A stretch of 55,481 nucleotides of DNA from a virus: IMG/VR virus record IMGVR_UViG_3300050014_000090, positions 1 to 55,481 of that record; one strand, written 5' to 3'. Shown here piece after piece: positions 21,465 through 27,085 of the stretch; the stretch's first letter is position 1, and each line of letters starts with the position of its first letter. Both the position numbers and the translations under genes were made by a program. The notes below the pieces were generated by a model. That model was not told the origin of the DNA. It saw only the letters and a program-made list of their open reading frames with translations, and did not search any database.

Positions 21465-22640
21465 TCACGCCGATTCGTTGATCCACGCCGACCAGTTCAC
21501 GCCGTCATTCGACGTCTTGAAGTATATGACGTCGTCGGTTCCCATCACTGAGAGGATGATGCACGAATTCATGATGATTGCCGTCGGGTTTGTCCCGGCC
21601 TTGATTCCACCTCCGAGAGTGTTCCACGTTGACCATGCTTTGCCATCATACCGCTTATGCCACATCGCTGAGTCACTTCCGCGAACAAATGTGTCGATTG
21701 TTCCGGGCGTCAGTGACACAGCCGCCGGGGAAGACGTGCAGATCCCGCCGAGCGAGTCCCATGCTGGTAACGGTGTAACGCCAAGGTGACGATGCCATAG
21801 CGCCTCATCATTCTTGACGGCGAAGACGTCGATCGTTTTGTTGTCCCGCGAGCAGAGCGCCGCATCACCGACGATCTTTAATGTTGCAGGTGGAGGAGGT
21901 GGAGGCGGTGTTGGGGTCATCCGGTTCTTTAAAGTGATGTTCGTTGCAGGCCATACATCCATCCATGCCTGATACCAGCTCTGAAACTGATTAAACACGT
22001 TGTTCATATTGGAACCATATCCACCCCAAACGCCTATTCCTGCAAAGGTTATGCCGTTTGCTTCCATCTGTTGAGCAATGTTGATATAGTCCTGTGCGCT
22101 TGAGTGGTTCATCATCCACGTTCCTACACATAGCCCTATTTCTTTAACTCCATGTGCCTTTGCGTGCTGCATGCCCGGCCCCATGACATTCCATCCCCAA
22201 AGATTTGTGTTTGAATCATAGGTTTCCATGTAGCTTACTGCGCCGTATTTTCCTACAGGCCCGGGGTGCGTGACATTCCAAATATCGTCATCAGTGCCAC
22301 CGCCGGTACCCTCGCCGCCATAATCTAAAAACGTCAGGTGACTCATTATCGAGTCTATCTCTGCTGCTTGCTCGGATTCGCCGCCGACGGCGTGCCATCC
22401 TGCCGCGGCTAGGTTTGCGTTGTAGCTGTCTAAACCATTCCATCCTGCTTGACCGTCGTTCCCGTTATTCAAAACAGGTGAAAGTTTAGCGGCTAGGATG
22501 TCATTTACAACGTTTGAAGGTGGAGAACTACCTCCACCGTGAACGATGTAGTGCGCATCAATGATGCCCCCACTTCTAAGTTGTCCTAAGTCATTGTATG
22601 AGTCGCCTGCGACCCAATACACTACGCTATGATTTACCAT
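21465..22640 (-). CDS. TIM-barrel-like protein with lectin-type propeller blades, 391 aa
   Basis: Residues about 1-225 look like a glycosidase-type TIM barrel (strands such as HSVVYWVAGDS, AHYIVHGGG, EIGLCVGTWMM, ITFAGIGVWGGYG). They parallel the 247-aa protein at 34779 (EVGICIGMSDC; VLFYCGIGYD). A Pro-rich linker (TPTPPPPPPPATLK) leads to PLL-like beta-propeller repeats (IDVFAVKNDEALWHRHL; IDTFVRGSDSAMWHKRYDGK; AWSTWNTLGGG). It could cleave or bind host surface glycan. GGAGG precedes ATG 22640. No catalytic acid pair can be assigned with confidence. Confidence 0.65.
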   Translation of the reverse strand: MVNHSVVYWVAGDSYNDLGQLRSGGIIDAHYIVHGGGSSPPSNVVNDILAAKLSPVLNNGNDGQAGWNGLDSYNANLAAAGWHAVGGESEQAAEIDSIMSHLTFLDYGGEGTGGGTDDDIWNVTHPGPVGKYGAVSYMETYDSNTNLWGWNVMGPGMQHAKAHGVKEIGLCVGTWMMNHSSAQDYINIAQQMEANGITFAGIGVWGGYGSNMNNVFNQFQSWYQAWMDVWPATNITLKNRMTPTPPPPPPPATLKIVGDAALCSRDNKTIDVFAVKNDEALWHRHLGVTPLPAWDSLGGICTSSPAAVSLTPGTIDTFVRGSDSAMWHKRYDGKAWSTWNTLGGGIKAGTNPTAIIMNSCIILSVMGTDDVIYFKTSNDGVNWSAWINESA

Positions 22641-22896
22641 TAGATAGCCTCCGGCTTTGTTTTTAAATCGATGAAAAAAGAAGAGGGAAGGTGAGACATC
22701 GACGAGGTGGAGATAGGCTCATGAAGATAAGCCAAACTTAGAAACCTCGCCGACGTGACCGTAAAAGAGTTGTCTTGTGGTCTTAAATACCTTATCACTG
22801 TCTCACCTTCTCGTTTGGGGTCGCCTTCAATTTCGGTTCCTGTCACTTATAGTTTCTGATTCCTGTTTGGTCAATTTGCTATGATTGACAATCCCT
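22641..22896 (-). promoter_or_regulatory. Leader and probable promoter of the packaging operon
   Basis: This 256-base gap holds a TATTTAAG box (minus strand, 22782-22789). That would start transcription near 22760 and give a leader of about 120 bases before ATG 22640. A 68-codon frame spans most of the gap, but it has a poor composition and no ribosome site and is not called. Confidence 0.4.
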
Positions 22897-23019
22897 TTAG
22901 TGTCCTGTAAACAACAGGATCGTGAGCCTAATGCTGAGGGCGACGACCCAATACAGTAGGAAGAAATGAAATGCCGTCGATTTCAATACGCTGACGGTCA
23001 AAGATTTATTGTTGGCCAT
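22897..23019 (-). CDS. Small membrane protein, 40 aa
   Basis: MANNKSLTVSVLKSTAFHFF, then LLYWVVALSIRLTILLFTGH. One long or two short hydrophobic helices with a basic N-terminus are predicted. AAAAGGTGAGACA precedes the ATG. It follows the 67-aa membrane-anchored protein gene. Confidence 0.6.
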   Translation of the reverse strand: MANNKSLTVSVLKSTAFHFFLLYWVVALSIRLTILLFTGH

Positions 23020-23038
23020 GTTGTCTCACCTTTTCTCC

Positions 23039-23242
23039 TTAATTCGCTGCGAGTGTTGGAACCGGACTCACCAATTGCGGGTCGGTTGCTCCAAGTTGAT
23101 AGACCGGGATCGTAGTCGGCCGGATCGCCGGGTTCTGCGAGGTCACTGCCGTCGCAGGAGGATAGAATATTACCAATCCCACGACGATAAGCGACGCCAC
23201 GACGACGGCGACGAGTGCGAGCTTTGAGTCTTTGTCGATCAT
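23039..23242 (-). CDS. Membrane-anchored extracytoplasmic peptide, 67 aa
   Basis: The N-terminal MIDKDSKLALVAVVVASLIV leads into GLVIFYPPATAV, a single membrane anchor. A 40-residue Pro/Thr/Ala-rich exposed tail follows (PVYQLGATDPQLVSPVPTL). It overlaps the OB-like gene's stop by ATGA. It may interact with the envelope or the neighbouring 40-aa membrane protein. Confidence 0.65.
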   Translation of the reverse strand: MIDKDSKLALVAVVVASLIVVGLVIFYPPATAVTSQNPAIRPTTIPVYQLGATDPQLVSPVPTLAAN

Positions 23243-23640
23243 AGTTCCCGGTTCTGCGCGTCGTCCTCAAGCGTCGGCTTCGGCTTGTGCTTTGCCACTT
23301 TTATTATGTTTTCCCATTCGTCGCCAGCGTCGGTCGTGTTGATCTCGATAAGAAGTCTGCACTTCTCACCGACCAGTTCCGCGACGTCAAATTCCATCGG
23401 GGTCTCGTTGGGTCGCAGAGACGATACGAGACCAAATAGTGCGCTGCTCGGCATAAACGACTTGTTGTATCGCTTCTTTAGTTCTGTGCCGTCAATATCG
23501 AACGTGACATAGATCACGTCTTTGACGCCAAAAGCTGTTTGTACTCCGTCTTCCGCTGTGACGTCCTTGATAACGGCGTCATATACGCCTTCCTCAAGTC
23601 GCGCCTTGCGCGGTTCACGTTTAACAACTGTGCTGCTCAT
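23239..23640 (-). CDS. OB-fold-like, possible single-strand DNA-binding protein, 133 aa
   Basis: The pattern LEEGVYDAVIKDVTAEDGVQ, FGVKDVIYVTFDIDGTELKK, RYNKSFMPSSALFGLVSSL and MEFDVAELVGEKCRLLIEIN is that of small phage OB-fold/annealing-type proteins (G-x-Y-x-A-x-I-x-D; F-x-I-D-G strand; Y-N-x-S). The end is acidic (TLEDDAQNREL), as in SSB tails. It is the only replication-type candidate in the genome. The family link is from pattern memory. Confidence 0.55.
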   Translation of the reverse strand: MSSTVVKREPRKARLEEGVYDAVIKDVTAEDGVQTAFGVKDVIYVTFDIDGTELKKRYNKSFMPSSALFGLVSSLRPNETPMEFDVAELVGEKCRLLIEINTTDAGDEWENIIKVAKHKPKPTLEDDAQNREL

Positions 23641-23653
23641 AGTTCATTCCTCC

Positions 23654-23839
23654 TTAAAATTGTGGCTGCTCGGTCTTCCGAGCATCGCGTTCCTTTGTGG
23701 CCTGTTCCTCGGCCCGATCCAACAACTGATCCAATAGATCGACTGATTTAGTGATCGCGTCCTCAACGCTTGTAAATACCGATTCCTCATCGTCCGCGAT
23801 CCTCAGCGTCACCATGCCGATCTGCAAAGCTATCTCCAT
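23654..23839 (-). CDS. Small acidic helical protein, 61 aa
   Basis: A strand-like start (MEIALQIGMVTLRIADDEES) is followed by a long helix (FTSVEDAITKSVDLLDQLLD) and a charged tail. It sits between a Cys-rich miniprotein and the OB-like gene in the same transcript. No known family is recognised. Confidence 0.55.
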   Translation of the reverse strand: MEIALQIGMVTLRIADDEESVFTSVEDAITKSVDLLDQLLDRAEEQATKERDARKTEQPQF

Positions 23840-23844
23840 TTATT

Positions 23845-23991
23845 TCACCTCACCTCAAATTTATTACAGGTATCTGTTCCAAGATGGTTTGCTCTGTCCT
23901 TTTTACACCAAAGATACGGTGCTGACGGATTGCGACTATGCTTGCAGTTTGAGCACACTTCTTTGACCTTTACCATGGGTTTTTTTCTCAT
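23845..23991 (-). CDS. Cys-rich miniprotein, 48 aa
   Basis: The product begins MRKKPMVKVKEVCSNCKHSR; further on it has APYLWCKKDRANHL and TCNKFEVR. CxxC...C...C-x-x-F with a basic N-terminus fits the dispersed family. Its ATG directly abuts the stop of the RHH gene. The arrangement looks like a one-zinc nucleic-acid-binding knuckle. Confidence 0.7.
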   Translation of the reverse strand: MRKKPMVKVKEVCSNCKHSRNPSAPYLWCKKDRANHLGTDTCNKFEVR

Positions 23992-24177
23992 TTAAAAGAC
24001 AGGATTATTAATGCCGTCGATTTCTCGAATGACATCTAAAAGGACGTCGCCCATTGAAACGCGAGTCCCTGTCTCATGTTGTATCTCACCGGCTCGCTTT
24101 AGGAGCCACGCATGCACCTCATCCGGGACATAGATTCCCTTGTGGGACTCCATAAATGCTTTGCTGTGTTTTTTCAT
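23992..24177 (-). CDS. Ribbon-helix-helix regulator, 61 aa
   Basis: The core SHKGIYVPDEVHAWLLKRAG, then TRVSMGDVLLDVIREIDG, is a strand-helix-helix RHH domain. The 'G-x-x-VS-x-x-D' turn is shared with the 74-aa protein at 26843. It is first in its transcript behind a clear TATA box, with GGTGA before the ATG, so it is a candidate master repressor of this region. Confidence 0.65.
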   Translation of the reverse strand: MKKHSKAFMESHKGIYVPDEVHAWLLKRAGEIQHETGTRVSMGDVLLDVIREIDGINNPVF

Positions 24178-24225
24178 TGACTTTAATCTTCACCTCTTTT
24201 AAGTAAGCTACTATATCCTTTTAAT

Positions 24226-24246
24226 GCTATATATGCTTGTTGCTAT
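24226..24246 (-). promoter_or_regulatory. TATA promoter for the RHH/OB-like operon
   Basis: The minus strand reads ATAGCAACAAGCATATATAG, with the TATA box at 24228-24234. A start about 25 bases on (near 24205) gives a short leader with GGTGA. The ATAGCAACA upstream element is repeated at the 15.67-kb promoter. Confidence 0.7.
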
Positions 24247-24262
24247 TTGAATTATCAAACAT

Positions 24263-24688
24263 TCAAAAGTCAAGTAGTGCATATTCTTCAGAAGGAAGTC
24301 CGCCGTCGTGTGCATATACCATCGTTCCTTGTCTATTCTCATTATGTCCTAAAAGCTGTCGGATTACGTTGATAGGCATACCTCTTGATTCCGCATAAAC
24401 GACGAAACTGTGTCGAAACGTATGAGGGTGTAAATTATTAACTCCTGCAAACTTCCCGTATTTCTTGACGATGTTGTAAACCTGTGTTCGACGGATAGCG
24501 AAAACAGGTTCCCCCTGTTCGACGTTGTGCTGCAAGATATAGATTTTAAGCGCCTTTTCTGTTGTTTCATCAACAAACACGTCTCGGCGGCCCTTGTGTT
24601 TTAGATTAGGAACGCTTATGCTTGTCCTTGCCAATGTTTGCGTGATGTAGATAGGACAAATTGCTAAAAGTTCGCTTACACGCTTGTT
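24263..24688 (-). pseudogene. Tyrosine recombinase catalytic domain, out of frame with upstream gene
   Basis: The catalytic residues are all visible: Arg in NKRVSELLAICP, the HxxR box in HTFRHSFVVYAESRG, H in QLLGHNEN, and Tyr in TMVYAHDGG. The frame is open only from 24688. It has no ATG, GTG or TTG before the Arg box; the first start (TTG 24634) would lose that Arg. The gene upstream runs through the same bases in a frame one base different. This is therefore a truncated or frameshifted integrase, or one made by +1 frameshifting. About 140 residues remain of a usual 300 or more. If working it would integrate the virus. Confidence 0.75.
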
Positions 24689-25115
24689 TCAAGCGTTCCG
24701 TTTCTTGTTTCTTTTCTTTTCTTTTTGCTAATCTCTGTTTCTTCTCTGCCTCTGTCCTCGCTTTATCTGCAAGATTTTCTATCTTAATCAACCGTTCCAT
24801 ATACGGATCGATAAACGCGCGAGTCATATGATCCTCGATAAGTTTGTGAGTCTTTGTTCCGTGTGTTCCCTTCTTATCTCGATATGCGTCGGGCGCTTTC
24901 ATTGCTTCCTTCTTAATCTCGTCCCAATCAAGGAGCCGCTCTCCCCTATGTGCGGCCTCGACCTGCTCTCGCTGATAGTCGAGTGAAGTCCTCATTTTCC
25001 ATTTATCGAGTCCTTTGTCTATTACATCAAGGATGGTTGTGACGCCGGGATATTCGTTCCCTTCGGTGTCTTGATATGCCCTCCCATATTTTCTATATAC
25101 TCGTTTTAAGCCCAT
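24606..25115 (-). CDS. Nuclease-like N-terminus with Lys-rich coiled tail, 169 aa
   Basis: The start (QDTEGNEYPGVTTILDVIDK, then GLDKWKMRTS) and DKKGTHGTKTHKLIEDHM resemble the N-terminal part of PD-(D/E)XK phage exonucleases (a P-x-VT-x-IL start and a G-T-x-x-H-x-x-IE motif). The later D and ExK motifs are missing. Instead a Lys/Glu-rich helix (KKQRLAKRKEKKQETERLKQ) runs into the recombinase region in another frame. It looks like a deletion joint between a nuclease gene and an integrase gene. Confidence 0.55.
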   Translation of the reverse strand: MGLKRVYRKYGRAYQDTEGNEYPGVTTILDVIDKGLDKWKMRTSLDYQREQVEAAHRGERLLDWDEIKKEAMKAPDAYRDKKGTHGTKTHKLIEDHMTRAFIDPYMERLIKIENLADKARTEAEKKQRLAKRKEKKQETERLKQACKRTFSNLSYLHHANIGKDKHKRS

Positions 25116-25118
25116 TTT

Positions 25119-25475
25119 TCACCTTTTATCGACTGCTCTGAATGCGAATGCTGCGACCTGCCGCTTCCTGTCCTCGACGACCTCCGGGACGGTCGGGTCG
25201 TGCTTCATCGGAAGTGCTCGCCCTGCTTTAATCTCCTCGTTGATGTTCACCGGATGAACGCAGAACCCGACCCGGTCAGTATAGTCGCAATCAAAACAAG
25301 CGTCAGGAATGCGGTGATTGCCAATCGGACAGCCGTCAGTCAAGTCCTCGGTGCGTGTGTGTGTGTATTCCCGTTTCGCTGCGGCTATCTCGTCGGCCCT
25401 GCGCGTGTCGACTTGCATCTCTTTGACGATTTGCTCGCCCGTTTTAACCAATTTATTTAAATCGTCTTTGTCCAT
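25119..25475 (-). CDS. Cys-containing hypothetical protein, 118 aa
   Basis: A helical N-terminus (DDLNKLVKTGEQIVKEMQVD) is followed by a Cys segment: TDGCPIGNHRIPDACFDCDY, then VGFCVHPVNIN. Four or five cysteines with two His could form one metal site. It lies between the HNH-like and nuclease-like genes in a short transcript. No known family is recognised. Confidence 0.55.
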   Translation of the reverse strand: MDKDDLNKLVKTGEQIVKEMQVDTRRADEIAAAKREYTHTRTEDLTDGCPIGNHRIPDACFDCDYTDRVGFCVHPVNINEEIKAGRALPMKHDPTVPEVVEDRKRQVAAFAFRAVDKR

Positions 25476-25481
25476 GATTTT

Positions 25482-25883
25482 TTACCCCCAATGATACCAT
25501 TCATGCGCTTGCTCCTTTGTGAGCCAATTTAATTCGACCATCTTTGAGACCTCCTGCGATGTGATAGGCCAATCTCTGACCTTTGCGTGTGCCGGATTCT
25601 GACATCGTTCGGTGTCGCATCGAGTGTTCACCTGACGCCGGTCGGGAACCTCATCGAATGCAAGCAAAAAAAGAAGCCGTCGAATCTGAACATATCGACC
25701 TCGGCCCCCGGCGTTCAAACTCTTGTCGACATATATGCGTCCCGTATCCGCATCGCTTTTGAGAGTCCAACAACGAGGTTCAAAACAGCCCTCAACGCGC
25801 CGCGATATTTCTTTTCGTATCCTGACTAGGTGCGCGGCAACCGTTGGATTCTTAGGATTCCGTATGTTGAATGTGTTTGCCAT
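25482..25883 (-). CDS. HNH-like zinc-finger protein, 133 aa
   Basis: The segment VNTRCDTERCQNPAHAKVRD resembles the C-terminal half of phage HNH_3 proteins (CDN-x-x-CxNPxHL), and CFEPRCWTLKSDADTGRIYV the preceding zinc half, but a clear catalytic His-Asn set is not seen. The basic core (RYVQIRRLLFLLAF) matches the usual helix of that family. The ATG is at leaderless distance from a TATA box and is covered by a perfect dyad. Confidence 0.6.
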   Translation of the reverse strand: MANTFNIRNPKNPTVAAHLVRIRKEISRRVEGCFEPRCWTLKSDADTGRIYVDKSLNAGGRGRYVQIRRLLFLLAFDEVPDRRQVNTRCDTERCQNPAHAKVRDWPITSQEVSKMVELNWLTKEQAHEWYHWG

Positions 25884-25914
25884 TGAGGATAGAACGCCTC
25901 AATGCTATATAACA
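25881..25914 (-). promoter_or_regulatory. Leaderless TATA promoter with perfect dyad operator
   Basis: TATATA (25906-25911) lies about 25 bases from the A of ATG 25883. CATTGAGG (25881-25888) and CCTCAATG (25897-25904) are exact inverted repeats around an 8-base spacer. They lie between the box and the start codon and include it. A repressor bound here would block transcription. Confidence 0.65.
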
Positions 25915-26122
25915 ATAACCAAATAACTAAATATCTCGCTATTCTGAGGGACGGCCCCCACCCTAAAAAATTGAGCACAACATTAATATATACAGAACAG
26001 AAACAGATACACGAACCTATTTTAGCGGCAATTCTTATAGGCGGCTATTTAGCCGTCAATTTGTGGTCACTTGAGGACAATCTTTTTTCATGGGGTCATC
26101 CTCGGAGAAGTGAGATATTTGG
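25915..26122. other. AT-rich intergenic region without a convincing gene
   Basis: The stretch is AT-rich, contains a second TATA-like box (about 25984-25993) and a perfect CGGCTA-TT-TAGCCG palindrome (26042-26055). A plus-strand 78-codon frame spans it but lacks a ribosome site and stands alone on that strand. A regulatory or replication-start role is possible. Confidence 0.4.
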
Positions 26123-26524
26123 TTATTTTTTCAAGTGATACGCTATCGCGTCGGGATGATCGCACATCGCGTTCTTGAGATCATAATACCACTGTCTTAA
26201 AAGAAGCTTGACATCGACAGTAGTGACGTCCTCAATCATAATCGTGATCCGCCCCAAGTCGTCAACGATGGCGATGATTAGCTGATACAAATGATATTCA
26301 TTCGTTTTATATAGCGCCTTCTCTACCTGCTCGGCCTTCTCTTTTCTCTTGCGCTCCTCCTCGGGAGTTAGGTATTGAGGGTCAGCTTCGCATTCTTGGA
26401 GCGTCCGAATTAGGTTTGCTCCGGTCATGGACTCCTCGATCGTTGCCATGCGCATGGCGATCCGGTTGCATCGGATCGCATCGCGGGGATCGTCGCAGAT
26501 CCTCCCTATATTCGGAATTATCAT
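26123..26524 (-). CDS. Helical hypothetical protein, 133 aa
   Basis: After MIIPNIGRICDDPRDAIRCN the protein is nearly all helical (TPEEERKRKEKAEQVEKALY) with a hydrophobic C-terminal half (YHLYQLIIAIVDDLGRITIM). AGAGGACG stands directly before the ATG. It is the first gene after the late-operon terminator. No known family is recognised. Confidence 0.55.
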   Translation of the reverse strand: MIIPNIGRICDDPRDAIRCNRIAMRMATIEESMTGANLIRTLQECEADPQYLTPEEERKRKEKAEQVEKALYKTNEYHLYQLIIAIVDDLGRITIMIEDVTTVDVKLLLRQWYYDLKNAMCDHPDAIAYHLKK

Positions 26525-26540
26525 CGTCCTCTTGATAAGA

Positions 26541-26568
26541 ATAAAAAATAGGCTACGAATAGCCTATT
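26541..26568 (-). terminator. UUCG-loop intrinsic terminator of the late operon
   Basis: On the minus strand AATAGGCTA-TTCG-TAGCCTATT forms a perfect stem capped by a UUCG tetraloop and runs into TTTTTTATTC. It lies just after the last gene (stop 26575). Confidence 0.85.
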
Positions 26569-26574
26569 AATAGA

Positions 26575-26874
26575 CTACTTTTTCATCTCAAGCATGAGCT
26601 GTTGCGTCCTCTTGACAGTGTCGTTTATCACGATGCCCATGCCGATCACGTATCCCGCGATCACGGAACCCGCTGCAATCGGGACGACAATGTTGCCACT
26701 CGCTGCAAGCGTCGCAATGCCGCCGATGATGGCTATCACGATAATGACGATCTTGTGCGATGCCGCACTCAGATCGGCCACATCCTCAGCCAGTGTATGC
26801 AACACGACGCCGATCACAAGACCCGCGACGAGACACACAAAATCAACCGTGCTCGGATCGACTACTATTGCCAT
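26575..26874 (-). CDS. Multi-pass membrane protein, 99 aa
   Basis: ATG 26874 has AGGTGAGAACA upstream. Three membrane helices are predicted (FVCLVAGLVIGVVLHTLA; IVIIVIAIIGGIATLAASG; VVPIAAGSVIAGYVIGMGIV) before a charged tail (TQQLMLEMKK). Size and topology fit a class I-like holin. It is the last gene of the late operon, where holins can lie, but no endolysin adjoins it. Confidence 0.6.
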   Translation of the reverse strand: MAIVVDPSTVDFVCLVAGLVIGVVLHTLAEDVADLSAASHKIVIIVIAIIGGIATLAASGNIVVPIAAGSVIAGYVIGMGIVINDTVKRTQQLMLEMKK

Positions 26875-27067
26875 TGTTCTCACCTCCCTCTGTTTTCTCG
26901 ATTCGCTTTGCCATATTCTCTATTGCGTCGGAAACGCTAACCTCCTTACCCCATTCGATTTGAAGCTTCCCCGCGAATCGTATGATCGCCGCATGTGCAG
27001 CGTTCGTTATATGGATTGTCTTATGTTCTCTGAACCAACGACTCTGACTTTGTGGAATGCCCCTCAT
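26843..27067 (-). CDS. Ribbon-helix-helix-like protein, 74 aa
   Basis: EHKTIHITNAAHAAIIRFAG, then KEVSVSDAIENMAKRIEKTE, is the strand-helix-helix pattern with the VS-x-x-DA turn, similar to the regulator at 23992. The C-terminus is Gly/Asn/Ser-rich and overlaps the membrane gene by 32 bases. An RHH gene at the end of the late operon is unusual. Confidence 0.6.
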   Translation of the reverse strand: MRGIPQSQSRWFREHKTIHITNAAHAAIIRFAGKLQIEWGKEVSVSDAIENMAKRIEKTEGGENNGNSSRSEHG

Positions 27068-27085
27068 ATCTCAACTCTAAATGTG

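Noticed and set aside
22640-22846. A 68-codon minus-strand frame upstream of the TIM-barrel/lectin gene
   Set aside because: It has no ribosome site, contains the likely promoter, and its sequence has no recognisable pattern. It is better read as leader.
22998-23270. A 90-codon Arg-rich frame over the membrane-anchored gene at 23039
   Set aside because: It is a shadow frame with extreme Arg content. The overlapping frame has a clear membrane anchor and coupled start.
24263-24634. Calling the integrase as a normal gene from TTG 24634
   Set aside because: That start would omit the conserved catalytic Arg encoded a few codons upstream, so I describe it as a broken or frameshifted gene.
25902-26138. 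A 78-codon plus-strand frame in the AT-rich gap
   Set aside because: It is the only plus-strand candidate, its ATG overlaps the dyad and TATA box of the minus-strand promoter, and it has no ribosome site.
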